Positions 1 through 12,614 are shown, numbered from the stretch's first letter. The stretch is 64,000 bases of DNA from Medicago truncatula (GCF_003473485.1 NC_053046.1:1498001-1562000); one strand, 5' to 3'. Notes: generated by a model not told the origin, from the sequence alone. Numbers and translations: made by a program.

Positions 1-1060
1 ATGAGTATCTTAAGTCTCAATTAGATAGATTCTCAAAATATTCTTCAATAAAAGTAGTTGTCATGTAAAATTAAATGTTAAGAAATTATAGTTTCTTTTT
101 ACAAAAATAAATGATAGTTTTTTTTGTCAAAAAATAAATAAATGATAGTTGAATACAATTTTTTTCATTACATAAAAAAAAAAATTAATGAGGTTAATCA
201 TTATTCTATATGTGTGTGTGTATGTTGTCGATTTTACTTATAATAATTGAGTCATGTTTATAGTTTCTTAAAAAAAATGACTTTTTATAAACATAAATTT
301 TATAGTTTCTTAAAAAAATTAAAGACTTGTTATTAAAATCAAAAGATAAACATTTGATAAGGACATTCATGTATATTTTCTTTTCCGCACGTACTTTATA
401 ATATCCTTAAAGCACGTCTCAAATGTGTATATATTTTAATGTCTAAATATAAATTGAAGTCGATCTCCTCTTTTTTTTTAAATAACAAATGACACAACGT
501 ATTTACCTAAAAAAATGACAGAAAGTAACTAAACTTGCAACAATATTTTTTTAGGTATAAACTCGCAACAATATTGTTAATCGAGTGATATACTCAAATG
601 ATTAATAAACTTTAGTTAAGAACTAATTGTTAGAAGAATTCATTTCAAATATTTACTAGAACAATATATCATTGTTCAAATTTTACTTACTAATGAACTT
701 AAATTCGAACTACGACAATGTTATTTTCCTAGAAATCGAAGAGTTAAAAAGACAAAAAGAGCTCACAGCCATGTTTAGTCTAATGGCCAATTATTGCTTA
801 CTAAATATTAAATAAAACACAATAGGAATAGGGGAAAGACCAAACTCATACATGTGACAGCCAGACATATATAGTATTGTATTAGCACCAAGTTGTATTC
901 AATGTGAAAAAAATTGCACGATGAAAATGTTACAAGTATTTTAGTGAAGCGTACGATGTTTAGCTACCCTTCAATTCAGTATGCACTAACATATATTCCA
1001 ATAATGAGAAACCTTAATGATCTGTTCCAATCCATCATCACACATCGTACTCATTCCTTT
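1..1060. other. AT-rich intergenic DNA upstream of the first CHS copy
   Basis: I see no gene here. The stretch is very AT-rich, with short A and T tracts and a brief GT run near 210. From about 920 it resembles the 5' flank of the other CHS copies: a CHS-promoter-like stretch near 945-980 (reading like the G-box/H-box region of the 7.4 kb gene, but without an intact CACGTG) and a TATA-like run at 1062-1070. Confidence 0.6.
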
Positions 1061-1134
1061 TCTATATATACAACAAAAATACTGTTTACCAACATACTAT
1101 ATAGTTGCTATTATTAGAAGGTTAATATATCAAG

Positions 1135-3370
1135 ATGGTGAGTGAAGGAGCGTTAAAGTTCTTGAGGAAGAACTTTATTTTCTATCATGGTTCTATCCGT
1201 CTTTATGGACTAGTTTCTACGATTGTACGTAGAGAATACTCGCCTTACAACAATAAAATAGATATTCACAAGAATCATAGGGCAGGGCAGAAGGCCCTGC
1301 AATCATCTTGGCCATAGGAACTGCAAATCCACCAAATTGTGTTGAACAAAGCACATATCCTGATTTCTATACTTCAGAATCGCAAATAGCGAGCACAAGA
1401 CGCAACTCAGAGAGAAATTTCAGCGCATTTGTAAGTATTCTTTTAATCTATTAGTATTATTTTTAGATACTTTCCATTAACATTTATTTTCGATCTCTAG
1501 TATTCTTTTAATCTCTAGTTAAAATCTATATGAATAGGCAAAACCATTTCTGAATTTGTAAGATGTTGATCAATATATATATTTTGTTAAGCTTTCTGTC
1601 ACACTGCATGAGTTAGCACGTTAAGTGTTTATATGACAGTTGATCATGATGGGTATTTTTGGTGGTTATAAAAGCTAGACTATGCAGCTTTATAATACCA
1701 TGGTGGTTCAGGTCCAATTTTACTCAGTTTCGATTTTATAAGCGATTTAACTTGAAATTCATATCCAAAAATGTGAGATCAAATCATTATACGAGTTAAA
1801 ACGTGATTTTAACACCTTGAACTTTGGTAATAGTTTCTTGATGAAGCTTGAACTTTGGTTCCCATTTCCTTATCGTTAGGTAACGATCAGACAAAAGTTA
1901 ACATACTTCTATTTAAGTCTTCATTCTCTTGAAATTTGACATAGAAGAAATCATCAATAATTAGACACAATCATATATTTTATTTATTATTTTATATTTT
2001 TGTCTTAAGAAACCTGCTAGTTATAAAAAAACAAATTTATTTAAAGACAAATCGTTAAGTTAGGTAGAATAAGAGTTTGAATTTTGACTGAAGCAATTAC
2101 TAGTCATACTTTACTTACGTTTAAACTCCAGATTTTTAGGCCATCTTCTCATGAAAACGGGAGGGTTAAGACAAAAAGATGTAAAAAAAATTAAATACAG
2201 AAAACAAATATATGTTTAGCTCATAAAAAAATATCATTGTTTTAGAAGTCACTTGTGATTATAATTTTTCCTACTATATCGATAATAAATATTGCATTAC
2301 AAGATCTTATTATATGATTGATTTTGGTATTGCCAAAGATTTTGTTATACTAATGTCAATTATTTATAATTACTTTAGGTGAAAAATCAATGATCAAGAG
2401 AAGATACATGTACCAAACAGAAGCTATTTTGAAAGAGAATCCTAATTTTTGCACTTATATGACACCTTCTTTGGATGCTAGGCAAGACATGGTGGTGCGA
2501 GACGTGCCTAGGCTAGGAAATGAGGCTGCAGTGAAAGCTATAAAAGAATAGGGCCAACCAAAGTCAAAGATTACACACTTAATATTTTGCACCATGAGTG
2601 GTATAGGCATGCCTGGTGCCGATTACCAACTCACAAAACTCTTAGGTCTTTGCCCGGATGTGAAACGGTATATGATATACCAACAAGGATGCTTTGCAGG
2701 GGGCACTGTTCTACGTTAGGCCAAGGACTTGGCTGAGAACAATAAAGATGCTCTTGTGTTGGTAATATGTTCTGAAGTCACTACATCACTATTTTGTGGC
2801 CCTAATGAAACTGACATGAGCAACCTTGTTGGACAAGCATTATTTGGTGATGGAGCTGTTGTAGTCATTGTTGGCTCCGATCCGATATCAAAAATTGAGA
2901 AACCTCTCTTTGAGCTTGTTTGGACTGCACAAACAATAGCTCTAGATAGTGAAGAAGCAATTAGCGGCCAACTTCGTGAAGTTGGACTAACATTTAATCT
3001 TCGTAAAGATGTCCCTGAAATTATCTCAAAGAACATCGATAAAGAACTAGTTAAGGCATTCCAACCATTAGGCATCTCTGATTACAATGCAATTTTTTGG
3101 ATTGTCCACCCAGGCGGACCTGCAATTTTGGACCATGTTGAACAAAAGTTAGCTTTGAAACCGGAAAAGATGAAGGCCACTAGGGAAGTACTTAGTGAAT
3201 ATGGTAACATGTCAAGTGCTTGTGTATTGTTTATATTGGATGAAATGAGAAAGAGATCAGCTCAAGAGGGACTTGAGACCACAGGAGAAGGACTTAAATG
3301 GGGAGTGTTGTTCGGCTTTGGACCTGGACTTACCATTGAAACTGTTGTTCTCCATAGTATGGTTATATGA
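1135..3370 (+). pseudogene. chalcone synthase pseudogene with rewritten exon 1
   Basis: This is a two-exon CHS copy that has died. Exon 1 starts with the usual ATG GTG AGT G at 1135, but roughly 130 bp of unrelated DNA (about 1145-1278) replaces the first dozen codons. CHS sequence resumes near 1279 with a 5-nt duplication that shifts the frame, and a GTAAGT donor follows at 1431. Exon 2 (2379-3370) is still exactly 992 bp, like the intact copies. It carries two in-frame nonsense codons: TAG at 2549-2551 in place of a conserved Trp, and TAG at 2717-2719 in place of a Leu. The codons for Cys164, Phe215, His303 and Asn336 are still present. The text resembles the diverged copy at 12.6 kb (for example [17 protein letters not shown]) more than canonical CHS. 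An uninterrupted reading frame from 2729 to 3370 remains but lacks the catalytic Cys region. Confidence 0.9.
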
Positions 3371-4159
3371 GATGCTTTATATTGTTTTCTTTTATTTTGT
3401 TCTATTACTTTTAAGCTTGCTTGAATTTCCATGTAACAAGAATAAATAGAGTTCAATTTGACTATCAATGTTAAATAGTGTATTGGTAACATGTTGTACT
3501 GATAGAGGACTTATAGTTGACCCAATAATTATAAACTTAAGATATTTTATTTAATGTTTTGAATATAATGGTTTTTATTTAAATTCTTATCTTTTTGTTA
3601 TTATCTTAGAACTCTCTAGATGGTGGCACGTGGATGGTTACCATTCATTAATTGTAGGAATACTATGTTATTTGAATGACGAATTTTTATAACGTGCATA
3701 TTAACTTGTATTGCAAGAAAACCGACAGTTTGCTCCATATTTGTTTTGACCTGTTTTCATTTTAATTATAGTGTGGGAGATAAAGGAATGTAAAGAGGGG
3801 TAAAAGAATAAGGATTGATCTAAGTATTGAGAAACTCGCTAAGCAATCCAACAAATGACTCAGTCAATCAGATAAACTAAGTTGCCTTTTACAGTCACAA
3901 AACATTGTTGGATTGTAATGTTATCATATAGATTAACTGAGTCAAGAATCAGAATTTAATTGGTACGATAGGTCTCTCGTGATTTGCCGGGAATAATAAT
4001 GTACGAAGAACGATAGGTGAAGAAATAACCAAAAACTTGAAAGTATGTAATCTATCACGAGGATACATCAGAGGAATAGTTAATGAAATATATTCAAAGC
4101 ATGTCTGTTTATATGTGATTTTCATTACTTTTAATGTTGATTTAGTTTATGCACTACTA

Positions 4160-4286
4160 AACCTTATTCAACCCTGTCCTAATGAGCTTAGCTCAGTTGG
4201 TATGGACAATGCATAAAAATATGCAAGATTCGGGGTTCAAATCCCGGCCACAACAAAAAAAAAAAAAAAAAACCTTATTCAACCCT
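4160..4286 (+). mobile_element. tRNA-derived SINE with target-site duplication
   Basis: A short insertion at 4176-4270 has a tRNA-like A box (TAGCTCAGTTGG), a B box (GGTTCAAATCC) and a poly-A tail. It is flanked by perfect 16-bp direct repeats, AACCTTATTCAACCCT, at 4160-4175 and 4271-4286. These are target-site duplications from retroposition. The acceptor-stem halves do not pair, so it is not a tRNA gene. Confidence 0.85.
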
Positions 4287-4289
4287 ACT

Positions 4290-7130
4290 TAAGATAATAT
4301 AAGTAGCTGAACAGCAAAAATGTACCGCAAGTCTCTGTGGATACGATAAAACAAATACTTTTATTGCCACTATTAGCTATCAATGGCGTTGTTGTTGGGA
4401 ACTTGTGTCTTATATTTTAGCATAGTAGTGATTTTTATCATTCAAAGCAATTTTGCAATTTTACTTTGATTGTGCGTACATTTACTTTTTGTAACAAATT
4501 TCTAAGCAAGAAAAATATTTGATAACCGATACTGCAAAGTTCAGTAAAAAAATTATATGCTCAATTTACTTTCTTTTTTTTCTAACCCTTGGAAGAGAGT
4601 GTTGAGTTTCTGTTGTATAGAGTAGAACCATGACAGATCAAAGCATATTACCATTATACAAGAATATATGAACTTGTTGGTACAATTGCAACACCAAAGA
4701 AGGAGAAGAAGAAGAGGAGGAGGAGATTGTGTTTACGATATTGTTGCCTTCATTCATTAATCGGGAAAGCAACAAAGCGGTACTTAGATAAACCAACACA
4801 TGGTCAATTCAAATTGGTATGAATTTTAAGAGAGATTTCTTAAGAAATTTTTCCCGCACAACAGATTCATGGAGGCCAAGACAACTATTGCCATATTTTT
4901 CCAGTGCCTTAATGAAACATTTGGTGAAGCATGAGAACAGTATTTATTGTGTGTGCAAGAATAATTTAATAATTTTCTCTTTTTTATTTAAAAAAGGATA
5001 ATTAGGTTCATGACAATATTTAAAACTATAAAATAGTCCATGTGATAAAATAAAAAAAATAAAAAAAAATAAAAAGCATGCATCTTTATAGAATTTAAAA
5101 ATAAAAAGAAGACAAGATCCAAAATGAACCATAAATTATCCACAATATAACAAAGTGAGTCTTCGCTCATATATTTTACTAGACATATATTTGATTCCTA
5201 TAAGTAAATTAAATTAATAAAAAAAATTAAAAGTAAATTAATAACCTTGTATATTTATGACTTATGTAAAAAAATAAAACATTGATTGAAGTCTGAAAAA
5301 CATTTTCCATTTTCTAAGCTCATTTCTCTAAGCCCACTCAATTTCAAGTCCATCTTTCTTTGTTCAAACAAAAAAAATCCTTTCAAACACAATTTTCCAC
5401 TCTTTTTCTCCAATTTTCCATTCTCTTCTCTGTTCAGACACAAAATTCCAAACTCATACAATTTTCCAATCGAACGATGAAGCTGATTGAAGATTCAATC
5501 GTTTTGATTCATTCATCAATTGAAGCTCATTGAAGCTCCAATCGTGTTCCAATCTCGTTTTTCCGATCTAGTTTTGAAAAGTTGGTTGAAGAGCTTCAAT
5601 CTTTTCCAATCTCGGAAATTAGTAGCAAACTAGCGAACAATAAACTTTTATTCATTTGAAAAAAAAAAACCTTTATTCATTCAAAAAGCTAGGAAATAAA
5701 CAAAGTTTGTTCATAAAATATACACAACCGTGTTCTTTCTTCATATCGTTCATTGCCCTAAGAAAAACCTAAAATTCTACTAAAACTAAATTAAACTAGC
5801 AACCTATAGGAATAGAAATATCATCGTAACTTAGTTTGTTCAAATTAATTGTCAAATATCATCAAAACTTAGTTTACAAAAGTTTCAACTAACACTAAAT
5901 TAATTTATCCAACAAAAATCTAAGTTTACAAAAGTTTCAACTAACACTAAATCAATTTATCCTCACTACCAAAAAAAAATTAATTTATATATCCAACAAA
6001 AATCTAAGATTCAACTAACACTAAATTAATTTATCCAACAAAAAAAATTTCTAATAACAATAACAAACATTCATACTAGTAGGCTAGTAACAAACTAGCA
6101 ATCTATAGAAATAAAAATAAGTGTCGGATGAAAATCACGTTGAGCTATGTTTCTTGTTTCTTTCTCGTTTGTGTAATGTGCTGAAAGGTTTCTCTCTCCC
6201 TTATTTAAAACGTTTGAGGTAAGCTTTGAAAGAGGACAAAGATTAGAGTTACCACCCTTAGGATTTGATCTCCCTAATATTAAAAAAAGGTTAAAATTTG
6301 GATTGTTTATTGTTGTGATGAACTCCAATAATGTCAAAACATTTTTTATTATTAAATTGCATATTTTCATAAAACAATCAATCATCAACCACTCAAAAAA
6401 AAAAAAAACCACTCAAACATTTAAACCAAATCTAAAAATCCAACATTTAGTTAATTAACTTAGAGAAAGATATTTGTAACTCTAGTCCCTATAGACCAAT
6501 ATTTTTATTACACTACTGTACTTTCGTAAATTAAGGTGTATCGTTATTCTTGCTTCAAAAATCTATAAATTAAATATCACTTTTATGAAATAAAAAGTTT
6601 TTTGTTGACATTTATATTTTAAAAACTATCATTTTATAAGAAAAAACATTGTTTCATTATTTATAGAAATCATACTAAAAAAAATTATATTTTAATGTAA
6701 AAAATAACCAAATTTCGTCGACGTTTTTGATAAATAAGATTTGGTTTTTATAAATATAGGTAATAGAAAATAATTTTTCTTTTAAAAATTTTGGATGTAG
6801 CGTAGAACTTGCCAATTAACGGTGTCTAACTCCACACATAATAGAGTCTTATACTTTGTCGAAATATACTGTTAGTTTTTTAATCTTTGAATAAGATCAC
6901 TGTATACAACACTTGGTTGCGATGCATGTACGTACCTTTATTTCACAAAATTAATGCATAAAATGTAGCAAATTATTGTTTATTAAAATAATAAAAAGAG
7001 GGTAGAGAGGGCTTCAAAGTCATGTGGATATTTTCCACCAAACTCACACATGGAATGTCTTGGACACATTCATGCACGTTGAGCCAGCCAGATTAACAAA
7101 AGTATCTTGTTTTGGTTGTTGAATATAATA
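4290..7130. other. intergenic DNA, no gene recognised
   Basis: This stretch is AT-rich, with several short reading frames on both strands that are not supported by homology or codon character. Around 5850-6040 a phrase built on 'aactaacactaaat' and 'tttatccaacaaaaa' recurs three or four times, giving a diffuse local repeat. Confidence 0.55.
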
Positions 7131-7175
7131 TAATATTTGTCAAAATGGAAAGTGTTTCAAAGTGCTCTAGTCAAA

Positions 7176-7190
7176 CACGTGATGCTCAGC
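7176..7190 (+). promoter_or_regulatory. G-box plus H-box/MYB-like element of CHS
   Basis: An intact CACGTG G-box lies at 7176-7181, followed closely by GCTACCC, which resembles the H-box/MYB recognition element of legume CHS promoters. It sits about 65 bp upstream of a TATA box and about 225 bp upstream of the ATG. In bean CHS promoters the G-box/H-box pair mediates light, phenylpropanoid and elicitor responses. That this pair works the same way is inference. Confidence 0.7.
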
Positions 7191-7244
7191 TACCCTCCAA
7201 TCCAATATCCACCATCTCCCTTTAATTTCCAAATCTTCCATTCA

Positions 7245-7251
7245 TATATAA
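7245..7251 (+). promoter_or_regulatory. TATA box of CHS (7.4 kb gene)
   Basis: TATATAA lies about 155 bp before the ATG. The 5' leader between them includes a CA/CT-rich stretch that is nearly identical in the 20.2 kb CHS copy. Confidence 0.65.
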
Positions 7252-7404
7252 TCCTCTTCTCTCAAACATGTTTTCACCACAACACTCTTCACCCTTTCCT
7301 TTCTACAACAAATACTAAGTTCAAAATACATTACATATTTAGTTTCATACCAATATATATATATATCATATATTTGCTACATAGAAACTACCAAAAATAC
7401 CAAG

Positions 7405-8868
7405 ATGGTGAGTGTATCTGAAATTCGCAAGGCTCAAAGGGCAGAAGGTCCTGCAACCATATTGGCCATTGGCACTGCAAATCCAGCAAACTGTGTTGAA
7501 CAAAGCACATATCCTGATTTTTACTTTAAAATCACAAATAGCGAACACAAAACTGAGCTCAAAGAAAAATTTCAACGCATGTGTAAGTATGCTATTATTT
7601 ATGTTGTAACCTTTGAGTATGTAAAAACTTTGATCAGAAGGGTACAGCATACATTGTGTATGTCCAACAATTTTTTTAACAAATAGGAGTATTTTTTTTA
7701 AGGCAACAAATAGCAGTATTATTCACCACTAAGTAGCGGTGCAGACATATAACTATAGTCTATAACATTTAACAATGAAAATTATGTGCATTATGAACAT
7801 ATTATTATGTGATTAATTAGTTTGGTATTATCCCAAAACTGTTGTACTGATAAATGTTATTTCTTTATAACTTCAGGTGACAAATCCATGATCAAAAGAA
7901 GATACATGTATCTAACAGAGGAGATTTTAAAAGAGAATCCTAATGTTTGTGAATACATGGCACCTTCATTGGATGCTAGACAAGACATGGTGGTGGTAGA
8001 AGTACCTAGACTAGGGAAGGAGGCTGCAGTGAAGGCTATAAAAGAATGGGGTCAACCAAAGTCAAAGATTACTCACTTAATCGTTTGCACCACAAGCGGT
8101 GTAGACATGCCTGGGGCCGATTATCAACTCACTAAACTCTTAGGTCTTCGTCCATATGTAAAAAGATACATGATGTACCAGCAAGGTTGTTTTGCAGGTG
8201 GCACGGTACTTCGTTTGGCTAAGGATTTGGCTGAGAACAACAAAGGTGCTCGTGTGTTAGTTGTTTGTTCTGAAGTCACTGCAGTCACATTTCGTGGTCC
8301 CAGTGATACACACTTGGACAGTCTTGTTGGACAAGCACTATTTGGAGATGGAGCAGCTGCACTTATTGTTGGGTCTGATCCGGTACCAGAAATTGAAAAA
8401 CCTATATTTGAGATGATTTGGACAGCACAAACAATTGCTCCTGATAGTGAAGGTGCCATTGATGGTCATCTTCGTGAAGCTGGGTTAACATTTCACCTTC
8501 TTAAAGATGTTCCTGGGATTGTGTCAAAAAATATAAATAAAGCATTAGTTGAGGCTTTCCAACCATTGGGAATCTCTGATTACAACTCAATCTTTTGGAT
8601 TGCACACCCTGGTGGACCTGCAATTTTAGACCAAGTAGAGCAAAAGTTAGCCTTAAAGCCCGAAAAGATGAGAGCCACACGGGAGGTGCTAAGTGAATAT
8701 GGAAATATGTCAAGTGCATGTGTATTGTTTATCTTGGATGAAATGAGAAAGAAATCAACTCAAAATGGTTTGAAGACAACCGGAGAAGGGCATGAATGGG
8801 GTGTGCTATTCGGCTTTGGACCAGGACTTACCATTGAGACTGTTGTCTTGCGCAGTGTAGCTATATAA
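7405..8868 (+). CDS. CHS: chalcone synthase (canonical, intact)
   Basis: Type III polyketide synthase. It condenses p-coumaroyl-CoA with three malonyl-CoA to naringenin chalcone, the first committed step of flavonoid and isoflavonoid synthesis. It is a homodimer acting on the cytosolic face of the ER. Exons are 7405-7582 (178 bp) and 7877-8868 (992 bp), with a 294-bp intron. The intron splits the Cys60 codon (T|GT) with a GTAAGT donor and a CAG acceptor, the conserved CHS intron position. The product is 389 aa, the standard length. The catalytic residues Cys164 (QQGCFAGG), His303 (IAHPGG) and Asn336 (EYGNMSS), the gatekeepers Phe215 and Phe265, Thr132, Thr197, Gly256, Ser338 and the GFGPG loop (372-376) are all present. 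It differs from the 20.2 kb copy at eleven residues. It is the only copy here whose promoter keeps an intact CACGTG. Confidence 0.97.
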
Positions 8869-9596
8869 GATGCTTAATCATATTTATTTCCATTTATCAC
8901 TTTTAAATTTGCTTTATTTTTATGTAAGGAAGAAAAAAAAACTCATTGTACGGTCATATTCAAATTAAATAATATAGTTGTGATTAACTTTATTATTTTT
9001 TTGTCAAGATTAACTTTATATTATAACAATATTAACTTACTTCCTCGAAAAAAATTGTCATTTATTTGACTAATATAAAATATATAATTTATAATTAAGA
9101 AGAACATTGAGTTAAGATACAACAGACGATGATGAAGATGACAATGATTTTAAGTAGGGAATTAAATTTTGAAATGTAGTAATCAATCTAAAACATTAGC
9201 ATGGTCTTCATAAGTAATTTTTAATAGGATTATTATATATCGATAATAATTAATTATATAGTAAAACTCATTTGAATTAGTTTGAGGGTGTTGACGTGTG
9301 ACTTTGGAGTCTGATGTCTATGTTTGGTTCTTTCTAATGTTGATTTGAATGGTATAAGATGACAATATAGTTCTTTAAAAAAGATAATATATAGTCAATA
9401 ATGACAAGCCCACGCCAAGTCATATATTTTTTAAATGATTATTACAAATAATTTTTTGCAAGTTTTATTTAGCTAAAAATATCATGCTTTAAAATTTTTA
9501 AAAAAAAAACTTTTTAAGCCTAGCTTGAAGACCATAACGACCTGTTTGCTTATTTGACAAGACAAAACAACCTATTTTGGTAAATATAAATATAAT

Positions 9597-9790
9597 ACTC
9601 CTTATGTTTTAAATTATAAGTTGTTTTGACCATTTCATAAAGATTAAGAAACATAATCAATTGTGTATGGAAAAGCAAAATTATAAGTAATTTTATAAAA
9701 TTATCCTTTATTAAAGATATTGAAAAGATAAATTAAATAATTAAAGAAATGAGTAATAAATGATAGAGAATCCCAATGTGTCACTGAATT
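9597..9790 (+). mobile_element. possible Mariner/Stowaway-type MITE remnant
   Basis: The stretch begins with a CTCC-TTATGTTTTAAATTATAAG phrase followed by AAGTTGTTTTGACC, the usual start of a common plant Stowaway-like family. No matching inverted end is visible within 300 bp, so it looks like one end only. Confidence 0.3.
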
Positions 9791-10255
9791 GGGTTAACAA
9801 ACTCACCGTGTCTTTTACTTTTTTGTCATTTATTTTTCTGTGTTTTATTTGTTTGTTTGCATGATGTTGAAACATTAACTAGAACATTTGCCTATTTTGT
9901 ATCTGACGTTGAAACATTTCATAAAACATCTTAAAACATGTACTCTAGAATTACAAATTCACATGATCAATCCATTTTGGATTTATTCAAAGGATTACCT
10001 AAATTTGAATTTGGCTTGAAGAGATATAAAAAAAAATGATTAGGTGATCGAAGAAGATCGTACAGTTTTTGTTCAGCTTTGGTGTTATGTTTTAAAATGT
10101 TATTCCTCTCCTTTCTTTCGAAAAACAACATTTTGGGTGGCCTCTGTTAATACAAAAAATAAAATACTTGGTCTTTAAAAAGATTGACACTAAACATAAG
10201 TGTTTAACTTAACAAAGCCAAATATTTCAACCAAACTAATTATCATATTTTCAGT

Positions 10256-11000
10256 TGTTATTTACTTAAAGTGATTAATGGACATTTAAAGGAAGAAAGC
10301 AAGATTTCGACAAGCAAGATAGGTTATTTCGACATACTACACAGTGCAAAGGGATTTCTACTAAGAGCATACAGATTTCGACATACTGTATTTTCGACCA
10401 AGTGTTTTAATGTGTTGCATGCATAAGGTTTTCGATCAAAGACAATGAGAAATAATCTGAAGTTACAATTGGAGTGCAATAAGGCAAAGTGGAGCGCGTG
10501 GCGGCAAACAAGGCTGGAGGGCATGGAAGTTATTTTATGATGTCTTGTAATTATGTCAAGTGTAGGGCTCTAAGTAAAGGAAGTTATTTCTACTTTTAAT
10601 TTAGACCGTAGGATTTATTGGTAGTTTTTTCTGCAAAATCATTGATTTCTGAAAACTCCGCAACACCCACGCCATGGGAGAAAACGGGTTCAGGAGTGGA
10701 CAGATAAACGGTTTCCAACCACACCATTATATTCCCTGCAATTTAATTCCTTTATTACCGCTTTATTTTCCTTTTGTTTACTACATTTTGCATTTTTACT
10801 TTCATTTTCTTTCTTTTGAATGCTCATTTGAGTGTTATTTCTTTTGAGTCGTCATTTGATAAATTGTTTTATTAAAGTTGGAAGCAATTATAACACTAAT
10901 GAGAACGATTGGATTTGTTCTCAACAAAGACATAAGGAAAGAGACCATAAATCGCTAAACTCAAAGAACCTCAAAAAGGACTTTAATTCGGTTCTTAACA
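10256..11000. mobile_element. possible solo LTR of a retrotransposon (fossil)
   Basis: A block of different base composition starts TGTTA and ends TAACA. Its middle part is a pyrimidine-rich stretch (about 10715-10830) resembling the leader of plant Gypsy elements. No coding part is seen beside it and no convincing target-site duplication was found, so the call is weak. Confidence 0.25.
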
Positions 11001-11039
11001 GTTTTGGATAATATCATTTGTATTGTCAAAAATCAGTGT

Positions 11040-11990
11040 AAACAGTTGGACAAACATTATTTGGAGATGGAGCTCATGCGCTCATTGTTGGTTCTAACCG
11101 AATACAAGAAATTGAAAAAGTTATATTTTTTATGGCATGGACTATATAAACAATTGCTCCACGCAATGAAGGTGGCCTTCACTTCGTGAAGTTGGGCTAA
11201 CATTCATGTTCGTGGGATTTTCTCAATGAATATTGATAAAGCATTAACTGAAGCATTCCAACTAGGGGTGTTCGCGGTCCGGTTTGGATCAGTTTTGAGG
11301 TAAAATGTCAACCGATCCGAAATAAATATCACATGTGGTTCGGTTCGGTTTGGATGAGTATTCTAAAAAAATCCAAACCGAACCGATCCAAATATATGCG
11401 GTTTAATTTGGATCGGTTTTTGGACATCCAAAATGCAAAATATATTTTTTTAGTTACTCTTTTTTGAAGAATATAATTTTTTTTATTAATATTAATATTA
11501 CACAAACACGGTGAAATAATAGGTTTGATGCAAAATATATTAAGAAGTTAAAATTATTGTATGAAAATTATCAATTATTTTTTAAACATATGTAGTCATA
11601 ATAATATAGATTAAATTAGTGCAATATATATGATTAAAATTTAACAAGCAACATAATAATGCAATATATAATACTAATAAAAGAATATATAAGTATTAAT
11701 ATTTATTTTTTCGGTTCGGTTCTGTTTAATTCGGTTTTGAAAAGGTGATCCGAAACCCGATCCGATCTTAGCGGTTTTTACAAAACAATATCCAAACACA
11801 TCCAAATATATTCGGTTTTTTACAATTTTCGATTTTTTTGGATCGATTTGCGGTTTTATTTTGGATTTGAACCCCCCTAATTCCAACCATTAAACATCTT
11901 CAATTACAACCCAATCTTCTGGATTGCTCATCCGAGTGGACCTGCAATTATAGATCAAGTTGAGCACAAGTTAGGCTTAAAATATGAAAA
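11040..11990 (+). pseudogene. chalcone synthase relic (middle of exon 2), split by a transposon
   Basis: Only the central part of CHS exon 2 survives. The left piece, 11040-11262, corresponds roughly to residues 208-288 (the VGQ-LFGDGA region through KAL-EAFQ). The right piece, 11880-11990, corresponds to about residues 288-323 and includes the FWIAHP-GPA segment with the His303 codon. Small deletions have broken the frame in the left piece. Exon 1, the Cys164 region and the C-terminus are absent. A 617-bp hAT-like element sits between the pieces, inside the Phe-Gln-Pro motif. The relic is a host gene fragment that was probably dead before or when the element inserted. Confidence 0.88.
11263..11879. 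mobile_element. non-autonomous hAT-superfamily element inserted in the CHS relic
   Basis: The 617-bp element has short terminal inverted repeats (TAGGGGTGTTC at the left, and the reverse complement TAGGGGGGTTC at the right). It is flanked by a perfect 8-bp duplication ATTCCAAC at 11255-11262 and 11880-11887, the target-site length typical of hAT elements. The interior is rich in CGGTT/GATCC-type subterminal repeats (CGGTTCGGTT, CCGATCCGA) and has no transposase. Confidence 0.88.
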
Positions 11991-12503
11991 ATGAATATCA
12001 CTGTGCCGTAAACCAAAAGGTTTGAGAGTAAAAATGGTCCTCAAAGTTATCATGAGGTTATTTGACATATCTGCCACCCAACTCCAACATGTCACGGACA
12101 CAACCAGAAAGAAGCCATAGTATTTGTTGAGTTACACTTTCAAAAACACTACACCACATTTCTAGGTATAGTCGGTTTTAGATGGCTTATTTGAGGTTGG
12201 AAGTTGGAACTAAAAGTTTAGGAATTCACTAGGGAGACAACACACGAACTCTTAACATCGATTAGAGACAACTCTTTTGGCACATTTAAAGTCTCATATT
12301 ATTTGAGAATCAAGGCAAAAGGATGGTCTATTGTCTATATACAATATCCACACTCAACCCAACGAAATATCCATCAAAGTCCAATATATTGAAAGCTTTC
12401 CATAAATGTCAAAAGTGTTTTAGTCAAACAACGTCGATGTTAAGCTACCGTCCAATTAATATCAACCATGTCCCTTTCCACGATCGAGTTCAAATTGCAC
12501 TAC

Positions 12504-12510
12504 TATAAAT
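12504..12510 (+). promoter_or_regulatory. TATA box of the CHS-like gene
   Basis: TATAAAT lies 105 bp before the ATG at 12615. Upstream, at about 12420-12460, is a degraded counterpart of the CHS G-box/H-box region (AACGTCGATG then GCTACCGTCC) without an intact CACGTG. Confidence 0.55.
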
Positions 12511-12614
12511 ACACATACAAACTACTACGTACCACCATATTATTCTATGTATGATCTTAAAAAGCACATTATTATATTACTTTTTTGCTTTATAATTAGA
12601 AAACATATATTAAG

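Larger units (their letters stand above)
8875..11035. other. intergenic DNA between CHS copies
   Basis: No intact gene is seen. It contains a possible MITE end near 9.6 kb and a possible LTR-like block at 10.26-11.0 kb (listed separately); the rest is AT-rich filler. Confidence 0.55.

Noticed and set aside
4176-4260. Possible tRNA gene (A and B boxes)
   Set aside because: Acceptor-stem halves do not pair, a poly-A tail follows, and 16-bp target duplications flank it: a SINE.
8124-8459. Open frame on the - strand opposite CHS (111 codons); similar ones at 2716-3075, 20947-21141 and 25092-25286
   Set aside because: These mirror the CHS coding strand, recur in each CHS copy, and have no domain of their own.
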